DNA of 64,000 nucleotides from Bernardetia sp. ABR2-2B. GTDB taxonomy: Bacteria; Bacteroidota; Bacteroidia; Cytophagales; Bernardetiaceae. Both the position numbers and the translations under genes were made by a program. Position 1 is the first letter of the stretch. Each line of letters opens with the position of its first letter. The notes beneath the pieces are model-generated. The model searched no databases and was not told the origin of the DNA. It worked only from the letters and a program-made list of their open reading frames with translations. Positions 26,174 through 34,534 of the stretch are shown here, in pieces. The DNA is taken from NCBI RefSeq assembly GCF_037126435.1, contig NZ_CP147020.1:5035001-5099000 (forward strand), in the 5' to 3' direction.

Positions 26174-26512
26174 TTACTTATTCAACTCTTCCAAATACTC
26201 CATTGCTCTTCTAAGATGTGGAACTACAATTGTTCCTCCTACAAGATTTGCAATTGCCATTGCTTCAATTATTTGTTCGTCAGAAATACCTGCTTCTTTT
26301 GCTTTTCCTAAATGGTATTTGACACAATCATCACAACGCAAAACCATCGAACAAGTAAGTCCGATAAGTTCTTTTGTCTTGATGTCCAATGTTCCTTCAG
26401 CAAAGGCATTTGTATCTAAATTAAAGATACGTTTCAAAACTTTATTATCAGCAGCCATAATTTTTTCGTTCATTTTGCTGCGATAGGCATTGAATTCTTC
26501 TACTTGATTCAT
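26174..26512 (-). CDS. AhpD-like / carboxymuconolactone decarboxylase family protein
   Basis: A 112-residue all-helical protein of the CMD superfamily. It carries the AhpD-type redox motif CDDCVKYH (Cys60, Cys63, His67), which in this family supports disulfide-based peroxidase or reductase chemistry. The helix EAGISDEQIIEAMAIANLVGGTIVVPHLRRAMEYLEEL completes the core. True carboxymuconolactone decarboxylases lack the CxxC, so the antioxidant branch is the better call. It is likely cytosolic and homo-oligomeric. It is 83 nt downstream of ricT on the same strand, and a terminator follows at once. Confidence 0.88.
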   Translation of the reverse strand: MNQVEEFNAYRSKMNEKIMAADNKVLKRIFNLDTNAFAEGTLDIKTKELIGLTCSMVLRCDDCVKYHLGKAKEAGISDEQIIEAMAIANLVGGTIVVPHLRRAMEYLEELNK

Positions 26513-26595
26513 CTTTTTTATAGTGGTTGTTTTAGTGAAAAATATTAGAGAATTAACTAACTCTCATTGTTATTAATGTATGTATTTTCCTGTTC

Positions 26596-27801
26596 TTATT
26601 TTGCTTTCTTTCGTGGTCTTCTTGTTCTGTTTCTTCTCTTACGAATTTTTTCTGTGCCAACATCTTTTTTGTTTTCTTTTAGTCTTACATTTCTTTCAAA
26701 CTCTTCAGCATCAATAATATGATTATCTTGAAGCGTTGTATCTGATGTTTCGCCTTCTGAAAGCCACTCAGAAGGTTTTAAAGATGGAGGAAATTCTTTT
26801 TTTGCATTGAGTTTCAAAATTAGATTTACTTCTTCGATAGATAATGCGTGCCATACGTTTTCTGAACTATAACTAAACCACATCAACTTCTTAAAAATAT
26901 CCGTTTTTTGTAATTGTGCTTCACCTTCTTGTGTACGCAAATACTTCACTTCTGGAATATCTTTAAGAGCGTCTAAATAAGTGTCTAGTTCATAATTCAA
27001 GCAACATTTTAACTTTCCACATTGCCCTGAAAGTTTGGATGTATTTAGAGAAAGGTTTTGATAACGTGCAGCTGTTGTGCTTACAGGTTTGAAATCAGTA
27101 AGCCACGTCGAACAGCAAAGCTCACGCCCACAAACTCCAATTCCACCCACACGACTGGCTTCTTGACGGAGGCTAATTTGTCGCATTTCGATACGAATTC
27201 TGAATTCTGCTGCTAACATTCGGATAAGTTCACGAAAATCAACTCTTGAATCTGCCGAATAATAAAAGGTGGCTTTTGTGCAATCTGCTTGATATTCAAC
27301 ATCAGAAAGTTTCATTCCCAAACTCTGTTGGTTGATAATTTCTCGTGTTCGATACATTGTTGGAAGCTCTCTATTTCTAGCTTCAATGAGTTTGTCTAGG
27401 TCTGCTTGTGTAGCCTTTCTTTCAATTTTACAAATGCTTTCATCATCCATTTTGATGCGTTTTTTTCGCATTTGAAGGCGTACTAGCTCACCTTGTAAGG
27501 ACACATGACCCACATGAAAGCCTCGTTCAACTTCCAATGTTACGGCATCGCCTGTAATTAAATGAAGATTATTTATATTTCTACAAAAGGCTTTTCTGCC
27601 TCCTTTAAATTTTACTTCTATAATCTCAAACGGCTTTGTATCAGGGAGTTCCATTTGAGAAAGCCAATCAAAAGAATTTAGACGATTACAACCCGAAGTG
27701 CCACAATTTCCATTGCTCTTACAGCCTTTTGGTTCTTCATTTTGTTCATCTAATTCTGTATCTGTTTGTTGTGCATTAGTTGCACATGAATTACAACTCA
27801 T
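26596..27801 (-). CDS. ricT: PSP1 domain protein RicT (YaaT homologue)
   Basis: A 401-residue PSP1-domain protein. In Bacillus the homologue YaaT forms the Fe-S-containing Y/Ric complex that affects RNA processing; in Bacteroidota its role is not settled. The PSP1 core (about 55-290) holds two cysteine clusters, CGRELCC (224-230) and CGKLKCC (261-267), the signature of the RicT branch. The N-terminus has extra Cys-rich sequence (CNSC, CKSNGNC, C) and the C-terminus is a basic tail (KIRKRRNRTRRPRKKAK) that could bind RNA. Single start ATG; no membrane segment. Confidence 0.9.
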   Translation of the reverse strand: MSCNSCATNAQQTDTELDEQNEEPKGCKSNGNCGTSGCNRLNSFDWLSQMELPDTKPFEIIEVKFKGGRKAFCRNINNLHLITGDAVTLEVERGFHVGHVSLQGELVRLQMRKKRIKMDDESICKIERKATQADLDKLIEARNRELPTMYRTREIINQQSLGMKLSDVEYQADCTKATFYYSADSRVDFRELIRMLAAEFRIRIEMRQISLRQEASRVGGIGVCGRELCCSTWLTDFKPVSTTAARYQNLSLNTSKLSGQCGKLKCCLNYELDTYLDALKDIPEVKYLRTQEGEAQLQKTDIFKKLMWFSYSSENVWHALSIEEVNLILKLNAKKEFPPSLKPSEWLSEGETSDTTLQDNHIIDAEEFERNVRLKENKKDVGTEKIRKRRNRTRRPRKKAK

Positions 27802-28105
27802 TTTTATATATATTTTGACGCAAAGAATTAAAATAATTACGAATTACGACCTGCTAAGAAACAATTACGAATTAAAGATTACGAATTACGAATTAAATTT
27901 CTGACCACTAGTTAATCATATAATTTATTTAATTTCTATTCCTAAAGCAGCGAAGCTAATTAAAAATTACATAAAATAATTTGCTTCTAATTCGGAATAT
28001 CAATTTGCGTGGAAATTCTTAGGAAAGTTTTGCATACAACTATATCAAGCGTTGATACTTGAAACAGTTATGTATCAAAATTACAAATTTTTCCCTAATA
28101 ATTCC
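27802..28105. repeat. Intergenic block of ATTACGAATTA heptamer-type repeats
   Basis: 27828-27900 is built from repeated AATTACGAATTA units, broken by GACCTGCTAAGAAAC. At 27941-27959 lies a partial inverted copy of the TTAGCTTCGCTGCTTT block. A loose hairpin at 28034-28075 (ATACAACT..TCAAG / CTTGA..AGTTATGTAT) resembles the palindrome at 31075-31114. Confidence 0.65.
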
Positions 28106-28930
28106 TTAAAAATAATATTCTACTGGATTTGTATTCGTTTCACAGGCTATGATTTTTATATCAGAAAACTTTTCTTGAAGAAAATCAACTAATAAATCTT
28201 TTGTAAAGACTTCACTTTCATAGTGTCCAATATCACAAATCACAATTTTGTCTTCTGCATCAAAAAACTCGTGGTATTTATAATCTCCTGTAATAAAAAA
28301 ATCAGCTTTTTGTTTGAGAGCTTCTTTTAAAAGAAAACTTCCTGCACCACCACAGATAGCAATTTTCTTTATTTTTCTATCTTTGAAACTCTTTAAACTA
28401 GTATGTTTTATCAAAGGTAAACTCATTTTTGATTTAAGACTGGCTAAAAAGGCTTGTACTGATATTTCTTCTGCAAGTTCGCCTATCATTCCAGCACCTA
28501 CATTTTGAATTTCATTATTTCCTTTATGAACAATATTGGGCTTGGGGGATAAGATTTGCGTATTTATAAGCCCTATCTTTTCGGCTATTTTTGCATTTAC
28601 TCCATCTTGAATATTATCCAAATTGGTATGAATAGCATAAATTCCGATACCTTCTTGAATAGCTTTAATAATCGTTCTTTCAATATAATTTTTTCCTGTA
28701 AGACTTTTCAAGCCTCTAAAAATAATAGGGTGATGTGCCACAATTAGATTGCAGTTTTTTGCCTTTGCTTCTTCGATGACTGATTCAATTGTATCTAAAG
28801 AAACCAAAATACCTGTGATTTCAGTAGTTGGATTTCCTACTAAAAGTCCAGAATTATCATAGGATTCTTGAAAGTTTAGAGGAGCGATAGATTCTAAATA
28901 AGAAGTAATTTGAGAAAAAGTATAAGTCAT
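28106..28930 (-). CDS. Nif3-like dinuclear metal centre protein
   Basis: Start chosen at the ATG at 28930 (274 residues, MTYTFSQITSYLESIAPL), the conserved Nif3 N-terminus; 17 upstream codons are open but unlike the family. Metal-binding landmarks are QESYDNSGLLVG (21-32), HHPIIF with His66-67, HTNLD near 117-121 and HYESE near residue 245. Members form hexameric rings with a two-metal site; function is debated (possible GTP cyclohydrolase-like or nucleotide-related hydrolase). Many Bacteroidota homologues carry an extra inserted domain and reach about 365 residues; this one is the short form without it. Confidence 0.9.
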   Translation of the reverse strand: MTYTFSQITSYLESIAPLNFQESYDNSGLLVGNPTTEITGILVSLDTIESVIEEAKAKNCNLIVAHHPIIFRGLKSLTGKNYIERTIIKAIQEGIGIYAIHTNLDNIQDGVNAKIAEKIGLINTQILSPKPNIVHKGNNEIQNVGAGMIGELAEEISVQAFLASLKSKMSLPLIKHTSLKSFKDRKIKKIAICGGAGSFLLKEALKQKADFFITGDYKYHEFFDAEDKIVICDIGHYESEVFTKDLLVDFLQEKFSDIKIIACETNTNPVEYYF

Positions 28931-29323
28931 TTTTTGATGTATTTGTTTCGTTTGTAGTATAGAATAAGTACCATGCAACACAAATTGCTTTATATTTACT
29001 TTCAGTTCTAGAGAACTAAATGAACAAAATATGCAACATAAAATACTATAAAACTTATGTTACACGGCAATAGGCTTAGAGTATTAATAGTTATGTTATA
29101 AAATTACCATTTATTTTATCGTAATTATTGATGTCGCTGTGCTAAGATACCAATAATGATATACTCAAACTTAATTAGGTTTAGAATTTTGTAAAAATAG
29201 TGTTATTTTTATTTTATGAAATCATTTTTAAGTCAGATACCCATATAGAACTGGAAAAACTTCAACACAGCACTTCAAACAATAAGAAACAGTACATAAA
29301 AGTTACTTTAAATAAACGTCAAA
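28931..29323. other. Intergenic region with a REP-like repeat
   Basis: A 393-bp spacer between divergent genes. It contains a weak AACATAA / TTATGTT hairpin near 29034-29060 and the REP-like palindrome at 29124-29157. No gene is seen. Confidence 0.55.
29124..29157. repeat. REP-like palindrome copy
   Basis: ATTATTGATGTC pairs with GATACCAATAAT (one mismatch, one G-U) around GCTGTGCTAA. Same family as 17916-17946. Confidence 0.6.
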
Positions 29324-29989
29324 ATGAATATCAAAATTCTAATCATTTTTCTATTTACTTGTTTTTCTTTTTGTTTTGCGAAAGCCCAAATAGATTCTAC
29401 AAAAACAAGTTTGTATCTACAATGTGCAAATGAAATTTTCATTAATTATCCAAAAGATATAGATACTACAAAAATTACTTTTGAAGTAAAGGGAGGAGGA
29501 ATAATAATAAATTCAGTTTCTAAAATTATTCTTATTCCTCATTCTGCCAAATCTACTTTACAAGTTTTGTATAATGGAAAAGAGCTTTTTAGTAGAAAAT
29601 ACAATATAAAAATAGTTCCTAAACCAGAAATCAAGTGTATTTTTACAAAGGATAAATTTCCTAGAAGGTTGCGAGTGGATGTAATTCCAGATAAAAATTT
29701 TCTTGAAAATTGTCCTTTAGACGCTCGTTATTCAATTGACTTTACAGCAATTTTAGTAAAAAATAATGAAGTAGTTATGAATGATTTATTTACAGAAAAA
29801 AAACAACAACTTACTCAACAAGAGTGGTTTGCAATAAGAGAATTATTTAAGCAAGACCCAACTGCGAACTGGAGAATAATCATTGATAGATTTACTCCAA
29901 AACAAATGAATTTTACAGGAAGTATTTATCGCATGTGCTATCCTGCAGTTTATACTTATGATTATACTCTAAAATCTTTTGAAAGATAA
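29324..29989 (+). CDS. Secreted protein resembling GldM C-terminal domains
   Basis: A 221-residue protein with a Sec signal peptide (MNIKILIIFLFTCFSFCFAKAQ, cleavage near 22). The mature N-terminal half follows the beta-domain pattern of GldM/PorM periplasmic domains: LYLQCANEIFINYP, then ITFEVKGGGIIIN, then KIILIPHSAKSTLQVLYNGKELFSRKYNIKIVPKPEI. The C-terminal half (VDVIPDKNFLEN..IDFTAILVKNNE) resembles the following GldM domain. It is a distant relative of the protein at 1532-2080. It lacks the GldM membrane helix and coiled domain, so it may be a free-standing partner of such proteins; this is inference. Confidence 0.5.
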   Translation: MNIKILIIFLFTCFSFCFAKAQIDSTKTSLYLQCANEIFINYPKDIDTTKITFEVKGGGIIINSVSKIILIPHSAKSTLQVLYNGKELFSRKYNIKIVPKPEIKCIFTKDKFPRRLRVDVIPDKNFLENCPLDARYSIDFTAILVKNNEVVMNDLFTEKKQQLTQQEWFAIRELFKQDPTANWRIIIDRFTPKQMNFTGSIYRMCYPAVYTYDYTLKSFER

Positions 29990-30072
29990 ATTCTAAAACC
30001 CTTCAAAGAGCTTATTCACAGTTTTATTCTTTATCTTTAAAAATAACGATTTTCTCACTTAACTAACTACTT

Positions 30073-31059
30073 ATGAAAGCTATTAATTTGTATTCTGTGT
30101 TCTTTCTATTGCTGCTTATTTTTTCAAGTGGCTTATTATTTTCTTGTGGAGGAACTGAGCAAAAAGAAGCTACTGAAAGTAATGAAACTGATTCTGTAGC
30201 AGTAGAAGCCGAACAAGTTGTTGAAACAACTAATCCATCAGAAGAATACCAAACTTTTGTGTCTGCTTTAGACACAACACAGATGAGTTCTTCCAAACAA
30301 GCTGCTGAAAAATTTCAAGAGTTGTACGCAAGTGCTACTCCAAAACAAGCTGATGAAGGTTTTCTGATTTTTGATAAACTATATAATTCTCTTGCCTATA
30401 ATTTAGATGAACAGCATTATAAAAAGAGTTCTGAAAGTGGTGAATATGACAAATACGACCAAATTGCAGGAATATATAATGGTTATAATGATGGAAAAGA
30501 TGCATCATCTGAAATGATGTCTTACCATAACGAACTTGCCAATCACGGTTTCGGGATCGGAATGGTAGAAGGTTCTACTTATATTCTTCAAAACAGAGAT
30601 TTTTTGAAAGGTTATTTTTATGATAAAGTTTCTGAACCAATGAAAGAGTATTTGATTCAGAAAAATAAAGAAGCAAAAGAAATTTTTGCAAGTGATGGAG
30701 GTTTGATTATTTCTCCGACTCGTTTGGCAGAACGTGTTATTTGGGCAGAGAATTTTATAAAAGAAAATCCTGATTTTTATCCTAAATTAATGAAAGAACT
30801 GAAATGGTCTAAAAAATCGTATCTAACCTATCTTTTGGAAGGAATGGACAATACGCCACTTTTTGATTATCAAACAAAAGAAATTACACAAGATTTTGCA
30901 GAAGCCTATCAGACAGTTACGAGCAGTTATTCAGATACAGAAACGGCTGCTATCATAAAACCTTATTATGAAGCTATCAAAAATAATAACACAGACAAAC
31001 AAAAGGAGTTGATAGAAAAATATCAAGACGAGGATAAAATTTATAAAAATGAGTATTAA
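30073..31059 (+). CDS. Lipoprotein of unknown function with low-complexity acidic linker
   Basis: A 328-residue lipoprotein: the signal MKAINLYSVFFLLLLIFSSGLLFSC places the lipidated Cys at 25, followed by GG and an acidic, Thr/Glu-rich linker to about residue 58. The remaining 270 residues are predicted helical with many Lys, Tyr and Gln (YNSLAYNLDEQHYKKSSESGEYDKYDQIAG and SRLAERVIWAENFIKENPDFYPKL-like stretches). No domain family is recognised; the helix-loop pattern could be TPR-like. It is 83 nt after the GldM-like gene on the same strand, so they may form a unit. Confidence 0.65.
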   Translation: MKAINLYSVFFLLLLIFSSGLLFSCGGTEQKEATESNETDSVAVEAEQVVETTNPSEEYQTFVSALDTTQMSSSKQAAEKFQELYASATPKQADEGFLIFDKLYNSLAYNLDEQHYKKSSESGEYDKYDQIAGIYNGYNDGKDASSEMMSYHNELANHGFGIGMVEGSTYILQNRDFLKGYFYDKVSEPMKEYLIQKNKEAKEIFASDGGLIISPTRLAERVIWAENFIKENPDFYPKLMKELKWSKKSYLTYLLEGMDNTPLFDYQTKEITQDFAEAYQTVTSSYSDTETAAIIKPYYEAIKNNNTDKQKELIEKYQDEDKIYKNEY

Positions 31060-31074
31060 TTTTGAAATTGTTGC

Positions 31075-31114
31075 TAATAACTGGTTTATGTGTCGACACT
31101 TGAACCAGTTATTA
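31075..31114. repeat. Long interrupted palindrome after the lipoprotein gene
   Basis: TAATAACTGGTT (31075-31086) pairs with AACCAGTTATTA (31103-31114); the centre contains the 8-bp perfect palindrome TGTCGACA (31091-31098). No T tract follows. Confidence 0.75.
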
Positions 31115-31180
31115 CTAAGAAAACGTGAACTCGGGATTATACCTGCTGATTGTCAAATAGTTAGCCTGTTCTTTTTAATC

Positions 31181-31245
31181 TTCGGTGCTGCCCTTTCGGG
31201 CTGACCTTGATTAAAAGTAGGTCAGTCTCGTTAGAGCAGACCGAA
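31181..31245. other. 65-nt multi-arm secondary structure element
   Basis: The outer stem TTCGGT (31181-31186) / ACCGAA (31240-31245) encloses three arms: GCCC-TTTC-GGGC (31190-31201), TGACC..GGTCA (31202-31206 with 31220-31224) and CTC-GTTA-GAG (31227-31236). The block is clearly more GC-rich than its surroundings. It could be a structured repeat or a small RNA; no anticodon or T loop marks it as a tRNA. Confidence 0.5.
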
Positions 31246-31300
31246 AGTAGCTTTCCTAGTAGATAGAGAGATATTTCAGACTATTTTTAATACCGAGTTG

Positions 31301-33121
31301 TTAAGAAAGGCTTTTCTTAAATGCTTCAAAAAGCTCTAAAAGTCGAATATCTCCACTTGTAGAAGCTAATGGTTCGGCTGCTACATCTCTTGAAAATGTT
31401 GGGCGATATAGATAACCTCCTGTAACACTATCCTTCCTCTCATAAAAATAAATACTAGGAATATTATTCGTATAAGTGTTTTTATCAAAAAATAAAGGCG
31501 AAAGATTGAGAATTTCGCTTTCTAAATTGGTTTGTTTGGTAATACAAACGGAATGACTATCCGTATAAAAATTGAGAGGTTCTTTTTTGATTTGTCCAGA
31601 TTGATTAGTATCAGCATAAAGATGATTCAAGGAATGAACAAAATTAGCTTCGCTATTTTTGAGTTTGATAACACGAATACTTCGGATAGAAATAAGTTCG
31701 TAAGTAGTCAGAAAAGCTAATTGTTCTAAAATAACAGTCAAATTATTTTCAGCTTCCAAACATTGGTTTTCTATCGTTTCATTATTCCATGTGGTAGCTT
31801 GTGTACGCCAGTTTTGATACAAACTTTCTAACGAATAATAGGCTGTTTTGAATTTTTCTTCCTCCAATTCTTTTTTCCATTCTTTAAGCTCTGAAATATA
31901 AGGTGTTCTGTTATTTTGTGAAAATAATTCCAAAATTTCTTCTATCAAAGGCAAATAGATGGAAGGCGTAGGATTATTTATTTCCTTAAAAAGAGAACTG
32001 AAAGTAGTAGAAATTGACGTTTGATTTTTGAATTTCTCGTCCCAAAGTTCTGCCAAAAGAAGGTAAGCGACATAACGCATGGTAGCAAAATAAGTACGCA
32101 AAATTTGATTAATTCTACCTAAATTTCTTTCCTGTTCGGCAGGAGAAGGAGCAAAAAGACGTTTGAGTTCTTCAGCAATAAATAAAGGAAAATATCGAAC
32201 AACTTGATTGGCTCTTTGTGTCAATTGAAGGTTTTCAGTATAATTTGTATCTCCTTCATCATCTTCAAAATAAGAACTCAGTTCATCATCAGCAAATGGG
32301 TTTTCGATTTCTAACTCATTTTCTTCTACAACCGTTCCGATTTGTAAATTTCTATACTTAGCAACAGCATAAAAAACAGGCAAAATAATATTTCGGTTAA
32401 GCTGTGTAGAAGGGACAACTGTATTCGAATTATTTTTAGCAAAAATAAGTTCTTGAACTAAATTTGTATTGGCTTGGCGAGGCTGAGGAAATCCCTTTGA
32501 AGTCAAGTTTTTTTCTAATTGAAGATAAATATCACGAAGCGCAAGTTCTGTTTTGCGAATATTAATTCCATTTTCTAAGATATTTATAAATTCATTTGTA
32601 AAAGCTGAGTATTCTTCTGCTGGAGGATATTTTGAAGGTGTGTTTTTCTTAGAAGAAGCCAAAACATAAAAGTTTGTCTTTCGAAACTGCTCAAAGGCTT
32701 TTTCACTAAAACAAGCATCTAAAACCAAAACAACTAACAACCTCTCCTTCTGAATCACTCTATTAATAGCATCAATCGAAACACCTGTAAAAAAAATATC
32801 TTCAACTTTACTTTCACTCGTACTCAAATAAAGATTAAAATCATCATCCAAAATTCCGTGTCCAGAATAATAAATAACTAAACTTTTTTGTGCGTTTTGA
32901 GCAGCTGTTTTGATTACTCGCAGTATTTCTTGAGGTTGAGCTGCATTATGAAGTGTCGTGATGTTCTCCTTGTTTATTCCAACAGTAGGCGAGGCAAATA
33001 CTCTTTCAAGTTTGTCGACGTTTGTTTTGGCAGCAGCAAGGTCATGCAACGACTCATCAGCAGTATAACTACTGATACCTATCAATACGGCTTGTGTCTT
33101 TGCTGCGTCTATTAACCTCAT
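31301..33121 (-). CDS. Caspase-like (C14) peptidase with C-terminal effector/sensor region
   Basis: A 606-residue protein beginning directly with a caspase-fold domain (about 8-230). The catalytic dyad is His88 in IYYSGHGILDDD and Cys137 in LVLDACFSE. The remaining 370 residues are not a known enzyme: residues 290-460 are helical (LTQRANQVVRYFPLFIAEEL, LIEEILELF), and residues 480-600 look beta-rich (NLSPLFFDKN..SIYFYERKD, GGYLYRPTF). It has no signal peptide. It is 97 nt downstream of a small EACC1-like gene on the same strand, so the two probably form an operon. Such bacterial caspases act as inducible effectors in conflict or cell-death systems; the specific target is unknown. Confidence 0.85.
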   Translation of the reverse strand: MRLIDAAKTQAVLIGISSYTADESLHDLAAAKTNVDKLERVFASPTVGINKENITTLHNAAQPQEILRVIKTAAQNAQKSLVIYYSGHGILDDDFNLYLSTSESKVEDIFFTGVSIDAINRVIQKERLLVVLVLDACFSEKAFEQFRKTNFYVLASSKKNTPSKYPPAEEYSAFTNEFINILENGINIRKTELALRDIYLQLEKNLTSKGFPQPRQANTNLVQELIFAKNNSNTVVPSTQLNRNIILPVFYAVAKYRNLQIGTVVEENELEIENPFADDELSSYFEDDEGDTNYTENLQLTQRANQVVRYFPLFIAEELKRLFAPSPAEQERNLGRINQILRTYFATMRYVAYLLLAELWDEKFKNQTSISTTFSSLFKEINNPTPSIYLPLIEEILELFSQNNRTPYISELKEWKKELEEEKFKTAYYSLESLYQNWRTQATTWNNETIENQCLEAENNLTVILEQLAFLTTYELISIRSIRVIKLKNSEANFVHSLNHLYADTNQSGQIKKEPLNFYTDSHSVCITKQTNLESEILNLSPLFFDKNTYTNNIPSIYFYERKDSVTGGYLYRPTFSRDVAAEPLASTSGDIRLLELFEAFKKSLS

Positions 33122-33218
33122 GAAATAAAGTAAGAATTTAGAATTAAATAAAATGAGAAATTAGAATTAAAATAGAATTCACTCTCTATGCTTCCCTTTG
33201 TACTGTTTAATAAAAAAA

Positions 33219-33590
33219 TTATTTCAAAAGAGAGGAAAGGTCTCTAATAAGCTCTGCCGATTGGTCATCAAGTTGTTTGGCATTTACTTTTAGTTTTGTT
33301 CCGTCTGGTTTTTCTAGTTCCACGGTTATTTCTTCTCCCCTTTTGGTTTGTCCTTTTTGAGTAAACCAAGTTTGAAGAGCTTTTACTAGTTGAACTACGG
33401 CAGGTGCGCCCAAAACAACAGCCAAAGTAGCTTCCATTGCTCCTCCTGCTTCGTCTTCTTTTAATGCTGCACGTTCTTGATTTATTTTTTGATAATCTAA
33501 ATCTTCGTCATTTTCTAACCAGTTTTTTAGATTTTTGGCTTCTTTACTACTTTCTTCGTCTGCCAAAACGTGGATTTTTAATGTATTCAT
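33219..33590 (-). CDS. EACC1-like effector-associated constant component
   Basis: A 123-residue protein that matches the layout of the effector-associated constant component 1 domain. A helix with a NWLEND motif lies at about 18-30 (KNLKNWLENDEDL) and a basic/acidic strand and linker at 31-48. A small-residue stretch GGAMEATLAVVLGAPAVVQLVKALQTWF (49-76) ends in the conserved Trp, followed by an ITVELEKPDGTKLKVNA beta hairpin. EACC1 proteins accompany caspase or trypsin-type effectors in regulated conflict systems and are thought to hold them in check or assemble them. The assignment rests on my recall of the family pattern plus the adjacent caspase gene. Confidence 0.72.
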   Translation of the reverse strand: MNTLKIHVLADEESSKEAKNLKNWLENDEDLDYQKINQERAALKEDEAGGAMEATLAVVLGAPAVVQLVKALQTWFTQKGQTKRGEEITVELEKPDGTKLKVNAKQLDDQSAELIRDLSSLLK

Positions 33591-33951
33591 GTGCTAGACT
33601 GTTCTTGATAAAAAATGAATAAAGTATCTTATAAATCTAATTCTATTGTAGAAAAAGGATTTAAAACGCAATATATGAAAAAAACAAGTGCAATAATAAG
33701 CTATTTTGATAAAAGAGAGGTATAAAAAAATCAAAACACTATAAATTATTAAAAACAACAAAAACAATAATAAAATAGTTGATAATCTTGAACTAATATG
33801 AGCAACCATTTTTTCTGAAATACGTTACCTTGCTCAATTGTCTGAATCAAGTAAGAAAAGTATTACTACATCATTCTTACTAATCTTCTATTAGATAAAA
33901 ATTTAGAAACAGAATTAACCTTTGTGCTTTTTCACTTAATAAAATACCCTT
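33591..33951. other. Intergenic region upstream of the EACC1/caspase operon
   Basis: A 361-bp divergent spacer, extremely AT-rich, that must hold the promoters of the minus-strand EACC1/caspase unit and of the plus-strand thioredoxin-fold genes. No exact TAnnTTTG box is seen for either direction; a near match TAACCTTTG sits at 33916-33924. A 71-codon low-complexity minus-strand ORF here is judged spurious. Confidence 0.5.
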
Positions 33952-34500
33952 ATGTCTCAACGCTTAGAAACAGGTCAGTTAGCCCCTTTATTTTCTCTTA
34001 ATGATGTCTATGATAGAGAAATTAATCTGTCTGACTACAAAAATAAAGGCAAAAAAATATTAGTTTCTTTTCTTAGAAATGTAACTTGTCCCTTTTGTAA
34101 TTTTAGACTTCATCAACTTACCACTAAAAATGATGAGTGGAAAGACCGATTGGAAATGATTTTCTTTTTAGAAGCAAAGAAAAGCGTAATTCTGCGAAGT
34201 TCATTTCATCAAGGAATTTCCCCAATTCCAATTATTTCAGATTTTGAAAGAGAAACTTATGAGCGATATGGCACAGAAGTTTCTACTGAAAAGTTCAATA
34301 TTACAATGAATTCGAAAGAGCAAATGGCTGTCTGCACAGAGTTAGTAGAAAAAGGCTTTCAGATAGATTCTGGAGAACTTATACTTCATACTGTACCTGC
34401 TGATTTCCTTTTAGATGAGAATTTGAACATTATAAAATCACATTATGGAGAAGATGTGCAAGATTATTTACCTTTTCACGAAATAGAAGCAGCTTTATAA
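33952..34500 (+). CDS. AhpC/TSA-type thioredoxin-fold protein, copy 1
   Basis: A 182-residue cytosolic peroxiredoxin-like protein. It has the redoxin N-terminus (GQLAPLFSLNDVYDREINLSDYKNKGKKILVSFLRNVTCPFC) with a CPFC motif at about 46-49, a thioredoxin-like position, in place of the single peroxidatic Cys of classical AhpC. A cis-Pro-like turn (TVPADFLLDENLNII) lies at about 147-161. It probably reduces peroxides or protein disulfides. The gene is followed 34 nt later by a close paralogue, and both share a nearly identical 70-nt segment spanning the leader and first codons (33929-33998). Confidence 0.85.
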   Translation: MSQRLETGQLAPLFSLNDVYDREINLSDYKNKGKKILVSFLRNVTCPFCNFRLHQLTTKNDEWKDRLEMIFFLEAKKSVILRSSFHQGISPIPIISDFERETYERYGTEVSTEKFNITMNSKEQMAVCTELVEKGFQIDSGELILHTVPADFLLDENLNIIKSHYGEDVQDYLPFHEIEAAL

Positions 34501-34534
34501 AAACTAAATTATTTTCACTCAATAAAATACCCTT

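Noticed and set aside
27828-27900. CRISPR array
   Set aside because: The repeats are degenerate heptamers without unique spacers of constant length, and no cas gene is near.
31181-31245. tRNA-like interpretation of the four-stem element
   Set aside because: No anticodon loop with conserved U33, no TTCGA T-loop and only 65 nt; kept as an unassigned structure.
33594-33809. 71-codon minus-strand ORF beside the EACC1 gene
   Set aside because: It is a low-complexity, mostly hydrophobic translation of AT-rich spacer DNA with no family features; it probably covers the promoter of the EACC1/caspase unit.
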